DNA from: Caryophanales bacterium UBA5026
Lineage (GTDB): Bacteria; Bacillota_I; Bacilli_A; RF39; UBA660
NCBI GenBank assembly: GCA_002416285.1
Contig: DICM01000020.1
Span: 29,058 to 93,057 of the forward strand
Length of the DNA stretch: 64,000 bases
Reading direction: 5' to 3'
Program-made: the position numbers and the translations under genes
Notes under the pieces: model-generated
What the model was told of the DNA's origin: nothing
Database searches by the model: none
What the model saw: only the letters and a program-made list of their open reading frames with translations
Shown here: in pieces, positions 41,607-50,683 of the stretch
Layout of the letters: each line of letters starts with the position of its first letter
How positions within the stretch are numbered: position 1 is the first letter of the stretch

Positions 41607-42989
41607 ATGTACGATTTTCAAGTAGTAATTGATGCCGGACATGGTGGTGAAGATGCTGGGGCTACAGCAAATGTTGTAAAAGAAAAAGATCTTAATTTAG
41701 AAATTTCCCGTTATATGTATGAGCAATTTCAAAAGCGTGGGGTTCCTGTTACTTTAATTCGTTCTACTGATGAAACTATTTCTCCTACGGAGCGAGTACA
41801 AAGAATTCTAGATGCTTATGGAAATAAACCAAGTGTCGTTGTTATTTCCAATCATATTAATGCAGCTGGATCCGATATTACAGGTGCTGAAGGCGCTGAG
41901 GTGATTTATGCTCTTCGCAATAATGATACTTTAGCAAAAAATATTTTACAGGCGCTCGGCAATGAGGGGCAAGTTGTAAGAAAGTATTACCAACGAAGAT
42001 TGCCGAGTGATACTTCAAAGGATTACTATTTTATTCATAGAAATACTGGAGTAACACAACCAGTAATTGTAGAATATGGTTTTATTGATAATCCACAGGA
42101 TTTAGCTAGAATCCAAAATAATTATAAACGCTATGTAGACGCTGTTGTTAATGCTGTAATTACCACCAAAGCTGGTGGTACAATCAACCCTACTCCAGGA
42201 AGTGGAACTACTTATATTGTAAAAAGTGGGGATAGTTTATGGAGTATTGCGAACAAATATAATACCACGGTTGATATTCTTAGAACATTAAATGGATTAA
42301 CTAGTAACAATCTTACAGTTGGGCAAGTACTGGAGCTTCCAAGTTCTGGAACATCTGAGACAGGTTCGACCTATACGGTAAAATCTGGGGATAGTTTATG
42401 GAGCATTGCCAATAGGTATAATACTACAGTAAATGCGATTAAAACATTGAATAATTTAAAAACAGAACAATTATATATAGGACAAATTTTACAATTACCA
42501 ACAACTGCAGAAACACCAAGTACTGGCTCTACTTATACAGTAAAGTCTGGGGATAGTTTATGGAGTATCGCTAATCAATACAATACAACTGTAGATAATT
42601 TAAAAGCGTTAAATGGTTTAAGCGGTAGTTCACTGTCAGCTGGGCAAGTATTAAAAGTTCCTAGTTCGACTGGAACAGAACCCACTCCTACAGGTTCGAC
42701 CTATACGGTAAAATCTGGAGACAGTCTATGGAGTATCGCCAATCGATACAATACTACCGTAGATAACTTAAAAGCATTAAATGGTTTAAGTGGAAATTCA
42801 CTGTCAGTTGGGCAAATACTAAGAGTTCCTAGTAGCTCTGCACCTACAGGTTCTACCTATACGGTAAGGTCTGGAGACAGTTTATGGAGTATTGCCAATC
42901 GATATAACACTACTGTAGATAATTTAAAAGCATTAAATGGTTTAACAAATAACTCATTATCAATTGGGCAAGTATTACGTGTGCCATAA
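41607..42989 (+). CDS. N-acetylmuramoyl-L-alanine amidase with five LysM repeats, no signal peptide
   Basis: Residues 1-185 form an Amidase_3 domain with the zinc ligands in VIDAGHGGEDAGA, the Glu of KEKDLNLEIS, SNHIN and the catalytic Glu in VIVEYGFIDN. Five LysM modules follow (about 200-245, 255-300, 310-352, 364-408 and 417-460). Each starts TYTVKSGDSLWSIAN or close and is joined by Gly/Ser/Thr/Pro linkers. It binds and cuts peptidoglycan between MurNAc and L-Ala. There is no signal peptide at the ATG, which has an excellent AGAGGAGGAT upstream. The same is true of mother-cell lysis amidases such as CwlC, and of phage lysins. No phage genes are near, so a mother-cell autolysin is a fair guess. 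Confidence 0.92.
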   Translation: MYDFQVVIDAGHGGEDAGATANVVKEKDLNLEISRYMYEQFQKRGVPVTLIRSTDETISPTERVQRILDAYGNKPSVVVISNHINAAGSDITGAEGAEVIYALRNNDTLAKNILQALGNEGQVVRKYYQRRLPSDTSKDYYFIHRNTGVTQPVIVEYGFIDNPQDLARIQNNYKRYVDAVVNAVITTKAGGTINPTPGSGTTYIVKSGDSLWSIANKYNTTVDILRTLNGLTSNNLTVGQVLELPSSGTSETGSTYTVKSGDSLWSIANRYNTTVNAIKTLNNLKTEQLYIGQILQLPTTAETPSTGSTYTVKSGDSLWSIANQYNTTVDNLKALNGLSGSSLSAGQVLKVPSSTGTEPTPTGSTYTVKSGDSLWSIANRYNTTVDNLKALNGLSGNSLSVGQILRVPSSSAPTGSTYTVRSGDSLWSIANRYNTTVDNLKALNGLTNNSLSIGQVLRVP

Positions 42990-42991
42990 AA

Positions 42992-43015
42992 AAAAGAGAT
43001 CTAATGATCTCTTTT
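42992..43015. terminator. Bidirectional terminator between amidase and M23 genes
   Basis: A 10-bp stem (AAAAGAGATC with GATCTCTTTT) and 4-nt loop, with T-rich tails on both strands, between two convergent genes. Confidence 0.85.
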
Positions 43016-44237
43016 AAAATTTTTCATAACGATTATCAAAGCGAACTCCAGCTGAAGGAGCATTGACAACATTTCTCGGATTGAACATTTTAGCAGTAAA
43101 TGTTGACCATGCCGTATAATCACTTCCATAAAGTCCTGATGCGATTGATAAATGGACATGATACCCAGTGGAACAAGCATCCCAACCCCAAGTCTCAGGA
43201 CCTCCACCTTGGATCCCTATTACACTATCTTTCGTAACCAATTGTCCGACAGAGACATTGATACTAAGTAAATGAGCATACATACTTGTATAAGTAGTAC
43301 CGTTGATATTATGATGAACCATAACCATTTTTCCACCACATCCAGTAGAGGTTGGATTCAAAATTCCTGAAACCATTCCGTTTGCGATAGAATATACAGG
43401 TGTTGTTGTTGATGAACCAGCAGTAAAATCGATTCCATCATGAAATGTTGCCGGGTTTGCAATTCCACCAACTGTTCCACGATAGCCAAATTCACTAGAT
43501 ACTTTACCAGCAATAATCGGTCTTAAGAAAGAAGTGTCCTTTGGAAGATAATTCCTACCACAGGTTTTAATATCATCGTTTTCGCCACAACCCTTATCTT
43601 TATATAGCTTAATCAATTCTTTTTGATATTTAATTTGTTCTTCGATGTCTACTTGAACATCTTTTTTTTCGCTCATAACAGATTTTAGCGATTCATATTT
43701 TTTTGCTAGCTCAGCTTGCTTAACTGATAGCTCTTTATTCTTATTTTGTAAGTCAATCTTTTTTTGTTCGTTTTCTTTTATCATTGCATTGTATTGATCA
43801 ATTAATTTTTCATTATATTTTGTTAATTGCTCACTTACTGCAATACGATAAATAAAATCTGTAAAATCTTTTGCACCAAAAGCATACTCAAGATAAGCAG
43901 ATTCTCCATTAGATACTTGTACAAAGTTTACAATCTCTTTCATTTGCTTCTTTTTTGTTTCAATATCCTCATTTAATTTTACAATCGATTCCTCGGTATT
44001 TTTTATATCAGTAAAAATATTTTGAATATCCGTTTGAATTTGCTGTACTGCTGCGTTAGTAGCATTCATTTCTTCCTGTGTTAATTGTTGTTCCTCTTTA
44101 TTTTTATTCAAATCAGCTTCTTGTTGTTCTAATTCTTTCCTCAAATCACCTAGTGTTTGTGCTGATGCAGTAGGCATCGATACAAAAGATAATAAAACCA
44201 CACTGATTCCTAAAAATAAAATTCCAATTTTTCTCAC
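43014..44237 (-). CDS. Secreted coiled-coil M23 peptidase (PcsB/EnvC-like wall hydrolase)
   Basis: The signal peptide ends near residue 27 (VSMPTASAQT). A long coiled coil follows (about 28-235), typical of proteins controlled by FtsEX. The C-terminal M23 domain (about 250-400) carries zinc ligands H and D in ATFHDGIDF and HVH in TGYHVHLS. Such proteins cut peptide cross-links or activate amidases during division. I chose the GTG at 44237 (407 residues) with AAGGGTGA at proper spacing; an in-frame GTG at 44246 would place the site directly against the start. No ftsE/ftsX genes are next to it. It lies 11 bp after the YgjP-like gene, so the two are probably co-transcribed. Confidence 0.9.
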   Translation of the reverse strand: MRKIGILFLGISVVLLSFVSMPTASAQTLGDLRKELEQQEADLNKNKEEQQLTQEEMNATNAAVQQIQTDIQNIFTDIKNTEESIVKLNEDIETKKKQMKEIVNFVQVSNGESAYLEYAFGAKDFTDFIYRIAVSEQLTKYNEKLIDQYNAMIKENEQKKIDLQNKNKELSVKQAELAKKYESLKSVMSEKKDVQVDIEEQIKYQKELIKLYKDKGCGENDDIKTCGRNYLPKDTSFLRPIIAGKVSSEFGYRGTVGGIANPATFHDGIDFTAGSSTTTPVYSIANGMVSGILNPTSTGCGGKMVMVHHNINGTTYTSMYAHLLSINVSVGQLVTKDSVIGIQGGGPETWGWDACSTGYHVHLSIASGLYGSDYTAWSTFTAKMFNPRNVVNAPSAGVRFDNRYEKF

Positions 44238-44248
44238 AATGCTCACCC

Positions 44249-44884
44249 TTACTCTTTCATTTCCTTACGGATTTTCTTATAATTTGGACAATATCTATGA
44301 ACAATCTCCCAAAATTCTGGAGAATGGTTAAACTCAATAAAATGTGATAATTCATGAATAATTACATAATCAATCTTAGATAGATCAAAGCGAAACAATT
44401 CACTATTCAATGTAACACTATTATTTTTACGATTGCAAACTCCCCATCTCGTTTTCATTTTTCGAATTTTTAGTATTGGATATGGTATTGTCTCATCAAA
44501 TTCATAATACCAATAATCGACTCTACTATGGTAGAGTTTTTTCATCTCTTTTAAATACCATTTTTCTAGGTATTTCAAATCAGGAGTAATAATTACATCT
44601 TCATTTATCTCAAATGTTGATCCTTCCTGTACTATTATATCATATTTTTTACCTAAATAAGAAAAAGTTTGTTGCTCAACAGTCCTTTTATTTGAACGTT
44701 CTAACATTCTAATAATCGTACTTTGATTTTGATATATCATTTCCTCTATTTGTTTTTTCGTTACAAAATAAGGTGTTGTAACCGAAATAGAACGATCTTC
44801 TTTGACACGTAGATAAGTGTTCTTATTACGTTTTCTTGTGATTATTATTGGATATTTTTGGTTATTCCATTCAAAGTACATCAT
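44249..44884 (-). CDS. YgjP-like (DUF45) metallopeptidase
   Basis: A 211-residue protein with the zinc-protease motif HELSHFIEFNHSPEFW (HExxH-x8-H arrangement) near residues 170-187. The upstream family stretch KMKTRWGVCNRKNNSVTLNSELFRF is also present. This is the YgjP/DUF45 family, cytosolic, with unknown substrate. Two ATGs stand side by side at the start (44884 and 44881), with GGTGAT before them. It is the first gene of a probable two-gene operon with the M23 peptidase. Confidence 0.85.
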   Translation of the reverse strand: MMYFEWNNQKYPIIITRKRNKNTYLRVKEDRSISVTTPYFVTKKQIEEMIYQNQSTIIRMLERSNKRTVEQQTFSYLGKKYDIIVQEGSTFEINEDVIITPDLKYLEKWYLKEMKKLYHSRVDYWYYEFDETIPYPILKIRKMKTRWGVCNRKNNSVTLNSELFRFDLSKIDYVIIHELSHFIEFNHSPEFWEIVHRYCPNYKKIRKEMKE

Positions 44885-44896
44885 ATCACCTTTCTT

Positions 44897-44925
44897 ATTA
44901 TAACAAAAAGAAAAAGTTTCGCCAA
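44897..44925 (-). promoter_or_regulatory. Promoter of the YgjP/M23 operon with very short leader
   Basis: Minus strand TTGGCG (44920-44925), 17 bp, TATAAT (44897-44902). The start codon is only 12 bp past the -10 box, so the 5' leader would hold little more than the GGTGAT site. The -35 box lies in the loop of the preceding terminator hairpin. Confidence 0.65.
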
Positions 44926-44933
44926 CTTTTTCT
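44909..44933 (-). terminator. Terminator of the alpha/beta hydrolase gene
   Basis: A 10-bp stem (AGAAAAAGTT with AACTTTTTCT) and TTTTTG tail on the minus strand. It is interleaved with the promoter of the next operon. Confidence 0.75.
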
Positions 44934-44973
44934 AGACAGTTAATTTATACCTGTATAAATACTTTACAACTAA

Positions 44974-45954
44974 TTAATTACTTTCTTTTTTAGATAATTC
45001 AAACGATTTTACCTTGTCATTTATTTGTTCATTAATAAAACTATATACTGTATCCCAATATAAAACTGGATTTTTATAATAAGATTCGGCATGCTCAGCA
45101 TTTTTTACAATTAATTTTTTCTTATATACTAAAGTAGAATCATATAATTTCTCAATCATATAAGATGGAACAAAAGTATCTTGATCTCCCTGAATAAATA
45201 AAATTGGTGTTTGATTCTTATTTAATTGCTTGATAACATTTACGTCTTTCAGAGAATATCCTGTCTTTAATTTCACAAAAACATCAAAAATATTTAATAT
45301 TGGAAAAGGTGGTAATTTATATAACTTCTTTACTTGATAAGAAAATTCTTCATATGCGGAAGTATAACCACAATCAGCAATAATACACCTTACATTCTTA
45401 GGTAATTCTTCTCCAGATGCCATCATTGTTGAGGCTGCCCCCATTGAGATTCCATATAAGACAATATTTGAATTATCAATATGATCATTTAAATATTTAA
45501 TCCAATTTAAAATATCAATTCTATCATACCAACCCAGTCCAATATAATCTCCCGAACTTTTTCCATGTCCTCTTGCTTCAATTGCTAACACGTTAAAATC
45601 ATTTTCTATAAAATTTTTGATAACATGACTAAGTTGTTCTACATTGCCAAAATATCCATGTGATACAATAACCCAGTTTGAACTCTTGCTATCGCATTCC
45701 ATTCTATATGCATGTAATTTTAAGTAGTCAAAGGATTCTATATATACCTCCGTTTTGGGGTATTTCTTAAACCACTGAATCTCTTCATCATGATTTCTGG
45801 AAATAGAATCTGAAGATTGATTTTTATTAGCATCTAATACAAATGATTTGTCAGTTCTAGAATTAATAGCTATATTATATAATTTATTCAATATGATATA
45901 ACTAAATATCATAAATAAGAACATTACAATTATAATTCCTATTACTAAATCCAT
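44974..45954 (-). CDS. Membrane-anchored alpha/beta hydrolase
   Basis: A 326-residue protein with one N-terminal membrane segment (residues 5-25) and an alpha/beta hydrolase domain. The oxyanion-side motif is VSHGYFGN, followed by EARGHGKSSG, the nucleophile elbow GISMGA (Ser near 171), the acid Asp in QGDQDTFVP and the His in NAEHAESYY. The triad is complete. Similar proteins in Bacilli are annotated as cell-surface-anchored esterases or peptidases (YqkD-like); real substrates are unknown. It is transcribed alone, with a terminator at 44909. Confidence 0.88.
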   Translation of the reverse strand: MDLVIGIIIVMFLFMIFSYIILNKLYNIAINSRTDKSFVLDANKNQSSDSISRNHDEEIQWFKKYPKTEVYIESFDYLKLHAYRMECDSKSSNWVIVSHGYFGNVEQLSHVIKNFIENDFNVLAIEARGHGKSSGDYIGLGWYDRIDILNWIKYLNDHIDNSNIVLYGISMGAASTMMASGEELPKNVRCIIADCGYTSAYEEFSYQVKKLYKLPPFPILNIFDVFVKLKTGYSLKDVNVIKQLNKNQTPILFIQGDQDTFVPSYMIEKLYDSTLVYKKKLIVKNAEHAESYYKNPVLYWDTVYSFINEQINDKVKSFELSKKESN

Positions 45955-46133
45955 ACTTAATCGAGAATAATATCTCGATTCACCTCACTTTCAATTGTAG
46001 TATATTTAAATAAACTACTAAACCTAATTTTAATTGTAACAAAGAGAAAACGTTTATCCAACCCTTATATACATTAAATTTACATATAATTAGAAAATTA
46101 TTTACTACGTTGTATTATATTCCCTTAAAAAAA

Positions 46134-46151
46134 GAGTATTAATTAATACCC
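46134..46151 (-). terminator. Terminator of hybrid kinase 1
   Basis: A palindromic core GTATTAATTAATAC extended by G-T and G-C pairs, followed by CTTTTTTT on the minus strand, right after the stop codon at 46156. The rest of the gap to 45954 (201 bp) shows no gene. Confidence 0.7.
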
Positions 46152-46155
46152 CTAT

Positions 46156-48825
46156 TTATATATATCTTGTAACAATTTCTAATATCTTATTTACTTCTTG
46201 CATCAATACATTATAGTTTTGCTTGATATATTCATTATCATTTTCTTTACTTGCAATCTCATGATTGAATGCAGTTTCTGCTAAAGTTTTAAATCCTAAA
46301 TATTTAGAATCACTCTTTAAGGCGTGTACCTCAATTGCATAGTTTGCCATATCACCAGTTTTCTTAAATGAAGTTAATTTGGCAATTCTCATATCGATTG
46401 CATCTAAGAAATCTTTCAAGGTATCATTATACATATTGATATCTCCTAAAATCTGAATTCCTTGCGCAACATCAATTCCGTTTTCTTTTAAGTAATCAAT
46501 ATTCCCCTTCGTAACTACAGTAACTGGGGTTACAAATTCTGTTGTAGGCTCTTTTGCAGTATTGCTAGCCTCTTCTTTGTTCACTGTTTGATTGGTATCT
46601 ACATTTTTATCTAAGAATAGATGAATAATGCGATCAAGTTCAAACTTATCGATTGGTTTAGAAATATATTCATCAAACCCCTCCCCTAAGTATTTTTCTC
46701 TTGATCCAGCAATCGCATTTGCTGTCAAAGCAATAATTGGTGTTTTAATTCCCATATCTTTTAATTTATGCATTGTTTCCGTACCTGTTGTTACTGGCAT
46801 CATATCATCCATAAATATTAGGTCATAATTAGATCCAGATTCTATTTTTTCAATACTTGACTCACCACTTAAAACTTCTTCAATCGTAAAGTTATATGGT
46901 TGTAAAAACTTAGAAGCAATTTTAATATTAATCCTATTATCATCGACGATTAAGACTCTTTTTCTTGCATAATTTGAAAAACAAATTGTATTCTCTTTTG
47001 ATATTGTTGGTTTTAAATATTTTGTCAAAACTTTGATCAATTCTTCTTTTTCAATCGGCTTTGCCAAGTAATCCTCAAAACCTTCCTTCATGTAATGTTC
47101 TCTCATACCCGTGATAGCATTAGCGGTTAAAGCAATAACCGGAATACTAAAACCGTCAATCTCCTTTAAATGTTTTAATGCTTCAACACCTTTCATAACA
47201 GGCATCATATCATCCATCAAAATGAGATCATAATGTTCATGTTTCTTGATTCGTTCAATTGCTTCAACACCACTGTCTACTAAAACAGTATTTAGTTCAT
47301 AACGTTTTAAAATCTTATCAGCAACTTTTAAATTTAATTTATTATCATCAACTATTAAAACTCTTGAATTAGAAAATTTTAAATTTTCTTCCTCTTCATT
47401 TATGACTCTTAATTCTTCTCCACCATGCAATTGAAGAATTTTCTGTTTCAGATAAATGGTAAATTTAGACCCTTCACCATATACACTTTGTACAACTATC
47501 TTTCCACCCATCATTTCAGCAAGTGACTTGGTAATGGCAAGACCAAGGCCAGTTCCTTCTAACGTTGTATTTTTATCCTCATCTAATCGGTTAAACTTCG
47601 TAAATAAGCTATCAATTTTTTCTGGCTTAATTCCTCGACCGGTATCTTCAATCGAGATAACAAGAGAACATTCATCATTCTCATTAATACAGTTTACAGT
47701 AAAAATAATTTTCCCTTTTTCAGTATATTTGACGGCATTGGTTAATATATTCGTTATAATTTGTTTAATTTTTCCCAGATCTCCATACATAACAGCTGGA
47801 ATATCAGGAGCAAAAGAGGTAATAAATTCAATTGGTTTTTCTGCGAGTCTCGGTCCAATTAGTTTTGAAAGATTCTCTAAATTAGGGCGTAATTCATATT
47901 TCATATTAACGATTTCCATTTTATTTGCTTCAATCTTTGAAATATCTAGAATACCATTGACAATTTCCAACAAATTTTGCGAAGCCATGATAATATCGGC
48001 TGCATCCTTTTGGATTGCTTCCATCGAAGTTTCTGTTTTAATGCATTCCGAGAATCCCACAATTGCATTTAATGGAGTACGAATCTCGTGGGACATACTA
48101 GATAGGAACTCTGATTTTGCACGATTTGCCTTCTCTGCATGTTCTTTTGCAAGCTCTAATTCTGAAAGCATTTTCATGTCCGGATTTTCTATGGTATGAT
48201 ACATCAGTACAACAATAAAACTTATTAGTGGTGACATTAATAAATATTCCGGATTAGTCATTTGTAGATAAATAATCGGAGCTACCATAGTAATAAATGT
48301 AACGATTGGAATATTCTTTTTCTTTTTCATTTTTTTTACATCTCTAATGAGATAGGATATCCAAATTAGAATTACAATTCCAGCAACTAAATACAAAAAA
48401 TTTGTATTAGCACCGTATGCATATATAATATTATCCTGTTTGTAATAATAAACAGGTAAAATGTAGTTTACTACGGTAGCAATAATATACATTATAGAGA
48501 AACACATTAGTTTCCGTTTGCCAATTAATGATAATTTTGAAGAATTCTCTGAAATAAACATATACGTTGACAATAGATATATAATAGTCAATAAATACGT
48601 ATAGTAAAGCTTTAGCACAAACCATCTAACAATACTTGAATCATCAATATACAAACTTGCATAAACTCCTATCAAATCCATTACTACACCAAATATAGCA
48701 AAAAGGAGAATATATTTATAGATTGTGGTTTCAAATGAAACAATTTTCTTTTTTGAAAAATATAAAATAGCAATTAGTATAAGATAACACAAACTTGCAA
48801 CCATTAATAATACATTTGCATTCAT
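46156..48825 (-). CDS. Hybrid histidine kinase 1: membrane sensor, HisKA, HATPase, two REC, Hpt
   Basis: An 889-residue phosphorelay protein. Residues 1-215 hold about seven membrane helices with little outside sequence. HisKA has SSMSHEIRTPLNAIVGF (His near 245). The HATPase domain follows with DLGKIKQIITNILTNAVKYT, EDTGRGIKPE and GTGLGLAI. REC1 begins near 487 (VLIVDDNKLNLK, DLILMDDMMP) and REC2 near 618 (VLIVDDNRINIK, DLIFMDDMMP). Hpt has the phospho-His in EVHALKSDSKYLG (near 833). All phosphorylation sites are intact. No DNA-binding response regulator is nearby, so the output partner is elsewhere. It follows the HAD-PlsC gene in the same direction. Kinase 2 at 51050 is a near duplicate apart from the sensor. 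Confidence 0.95.
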   Translation of the reverse strand: MNANVLLMVASLCYLILIAILYFSKKKIVSFETTIYKYILLFAIFGVVMDLIGVYASLYIDDSSIVRWFVLKLYYTYLLTIIYLLSTYMFISENSSKLSLIGKRKLMCFSIMYIIATVVNYILPVYYYKQDNIIYAYGANTNFLYLVAGIVILIWISYLIRDVKKMKKKKNIPIVTFITMVAPIIYLQMTNPEYLLMSPLISFIVVLMYHTIENPDMKMLSELELAKEHAEKANRAKSEFLSSMSHEIRTPLNAIVGFSECIKTETSMEAIQKDAADIIMASQNLLEIVNGILDISKIEANKMEIVNMKYELRPNLENLSKLIGPRLAEKPIEFITSFAPDIPAVMYGDLGKIKQIITNILTNAVKYTEKGKIIFTVNCINENDECSLVISIEDTGRGIKPEKIDSLFTKFNRLDEDKNTTLEGTGLGLAITKSLAEMMGGKIVVQSVYGEGSKFTIYLKQKILQLHGGEELRVINEEEENLKFSNSRVLIVDDNKLNLKVADKILKRYELNTVLVDSGVEAIERIKKHEHYDLILMDDMMPVMKGVEALKHLKEIDGFSIPVIALTANAITGMREHYMKEGFEDYLAKPIEKEELIKVLTKYLKPTISKENTICFSNYARKRVLIVDDNRINIKIASKFLQPYNFTIEEVLSGESSIEKIESGSNYDLIFMDDMMPVTTGTETMHKLKDMGIKTPIIALTANAIAGSREKYLGEGFDEYISKPIDKFELDRIIHLFLDKNVDTNQTVNKEEASNTAKEPTTEFVTPVTVVTKGNIDYLKENGIDVAQGIQILGDINMYNDTLKDFLDAIDMRIAKLTSFKKTGDMANYAIEVHALKSDSKYLGFKTLAETAFNHEIASKENDNEYIKQNYNVLMQEVNKILEIVTRYI

Positions 48826-48889
48826 AACATCCCTACCTTACTAATAAGTATAACATGTATATTTATAATTGTGTAGCATAAATAAAAAA

Positions 48890-48915
48890 AATAAGAATCA
48901 TTAATGATTCTTATT
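48890..48915 (-). terminator. Terminator of HAD-PlsC gene 1
   Basis: A 26-bp perfect palindrome (arms AATAAGAATCATT and its complement) followed by TTTTTTT on the minus strand. It separates the acyltransferase gene from kinase 1. Confidence 0.85.
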
Positions 48916-48941
48916 AGCAAACTAGAATATGATAGAGTTTT

Positions 48942-50474
48942 TTATAAAGATCTTATATTTTGTGATAAAACCTTTACTTTATTAACACTTTCAGCATCAT
49001 CTTTCTTTGTATTAATCTTTACTAATTCTTCTATTATAGTATTAATTCCGTTAATCGCATTATTAACAGAAGTAGTCCAACGTTGAGCAATTTCACTTGC
49101 TTTTAATCCTTCTGTATAAATAGGTTTTAAAAAGGCAATGATAACTCTATTTGGAATATCAACTTCTTTTGGTACCCATACCATAGCGATTGGACGAACA
49201 ACACCTTTTCCATCTTCAGCAATTTTAAAAGCTTGATTTGATTTCAAAGGTAATATATTTCCATTTTCATCTGGTTTTCGATTAATGGTTCCTTCTGGGT
49301 AAATAGCAGTTGCAGATCCTGCTGCCAAATAATCATTTATATATTTAAAAGTTTGAAGATTAGTTATCATATAATCAGTGTCTTCTGGTCGTGCAATAGG
49401 AAGTGCTCCTGCTGATTTTACTAAGAAAGTAGTAGCATAAGTTCCAAGATTATTTCCTACTGTACCAAATATATTCTCATTATTTTCAAACATTCTTTTT
49501 AATGCAGCAAAATGTGTTGGATGTTTTAGCAGAGCCATAGTTATTAGTGGATCCTTTATATTTCTATGATTACTTACAAACACATCCGGTCCTTTTTCTT
49601 TTGGAATATTTTCTTCACCAATAATCAAAGGATTTAAATCATATACTTTTGAATATATTTTCGCACTAACCCGAATTAATTTATAGAAATTTTCTGTATA
49701 AAATTTTTGATACATTTTTAAACTTTTAATTTTACGTTTGTTTTTTTCTTTTTGGGTTAATTCTCTTTTTGGTTTCTTTACAAGCTTATTCTTCTCAGCA
49801 TTATTAACAACTGCCATTACAGATTCGTGTGTAAAAGGAACTCTAACTACTCTTTCATTTTCAAATTCTTCTAAAACATTATGCAGTGTCTCTACACAAA
49901 CAGGGATTGTATCAATATCACTTAAATCGTTTATTACCTCTATAGTATCTTCAAAAACAAAAGACGGTTTTAAATCTGCAATTATTTGTTTTTTATCCTC
50001 TACCTTTTCTACTAAAACCAGTTGTTTGTATTTAATATCATTTAGTTTTAATTGTAGCTTTGTAAGTAAAGGAACAGCTACTTTTCTCAGAAAAACATCT
50101 TTTATTGTCTCTTCCTCTTTAGTTTTAATACCACGTAAAGAGACAAATGTTATTTTATATCCTCTACTAGTTAAATCATTTATAATGTTTGTCGCATCAG
50201 GACGTAAAGGTTGAAAATTATATTTGAGAAACATTTTAGCATTATATGAAGCAATTGCTTTTTTACATTTTAAAGTTAATTCTTCTTCACTAAGAGTACT
50301 ATCCTTTGACTTAAAAAATTCATATAGTCCAAAAATTTCTGCGACATTTTTACCATTTGGATTTACAACTTTCGCATCCATTCCATATTTCTTTTTTAAA
50401 TATGCTGGGGCTTCTTTTAAAATAAACCCAGTTTCATCAATAATTGTATCATCAATATCAAAAACAATATTCAT
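48942..50474 (-). CDS. HAD-phosphatase/PlsC-acyltransferase fusion, copy 1
   Basis: A 510-residue two-domain protein. Residues 1-190 are a HAD domain: motif I FDIDDTIID, motif II-like FVSLRG and motif IV FVFEDTIEVINDL. After a basic linker, residues ~265-490 are a PlsC-like acyltransferase: block I NHRNIKDP (H-x4-D, about 298), block II GALPIARPE, block III IYPEGTINR (about 393) and block IV VVRPIAMVWVP. PlsC adds an acyl chain to lysophosphatidic acid; the HAD part could remove a phosphate. Natural HAD-PlsC fusions exist in actinobacteria. No signal peptide. It has its own TTGACA/TATAAT promoter, and GAGGGGGAAG precedes the ATG. Kinase 1 lies downstream. Confidence 0.88.
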   Translation of the reverse strand: MNIVFDIDDTIIDETGFILKEAPAYLKKKYGMDAKVVNPNGKNVAEIFGLYEFFKSKDSTLSEEELTLKCKKAIASYNAKMFLKYNFQPLRPDATNIINDLTSRGYKITFVSLRGIKTKEEETIKDVFLRKVAVPLLTKLQLKLNDIKYKQLVLVEKVEDKKQIIADLKPSFVFEDTIEVINDLSDIDTIPVCVETLHNVLEEFENERVVRVPFTHESVMAVVNNAEKNKLVKKPKRELTQKEKNKRKIKSLKMYQKFYTENFYKLIRVSAKIYSKVYDLNPLIIGEENIPKEKGPDVFVSNHRNIKDPLITMALLKHPTHFAALKRMFENNENIFGTVGNNLGTYATTFLVKSAGALPIARPEDTDYMITNLQTFKYINDYLAAGSATAIYPEGTINRKPDENGNILPLKSNQAFKIAEDGKGVVRPIAMVWVPKEVDIPNRVIIAFLKPIYTEGLKASEIAQRWTTSVNNAINGINTIIEELVKINTKKDDAESVNKVKVLSQNIRSL

Positions 50475-50500
50475 AATCTTCCCCCTCTTTTATGGCTTGT

Positions 50501-50528
50501 ATTATACACATAAATTTTATTTTGTCAA
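50501..50528 (-). promoter_or_regulatory. Consensus promoter of HAD-PlsC gene 1
   Basis: Minus strand TTGACA (50523-50528), 16 bp, TATAAT (50501-50506). The surrounding ~35 bp are almost identical to the promoter at 57308. Confidence 0.88.
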
Positions 50529-50683
50529 ATTTTACCATTATTTTTCTAAAAAGTCTTAAAAATAATTGATTTATATAAAAAAGTAAAGAACTTCATAAAC
50601 TCTTTCGATGGGTTTGGTGAACACTTTTAACAAGTATTTGTTATAAGAAGAAGCTAAAATTTATAATAGTCTTATCTATTGTA

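Noticed and set aside
41607..42989. Amidase as a prophage endolysin
   Set aside because: No phage structural, holin or integrase genes nearby; neighbours are cell-wall and spore-type genes.
44943..44960. Palindrome ATTTATACCTGTATAAAT as an operator
   Set aside because: It lies between a stop codon and a terminator, not at a promoter; probably chance in AT-rich DNA.
47456..48199. Long plus-strand open frame opposite kinase 1 (and similar ones opposite kinase 2, polC and the TSP1 genes)
   Set aside because: Antisense shadows of real genes with no ribosome binding site and atypical composition.
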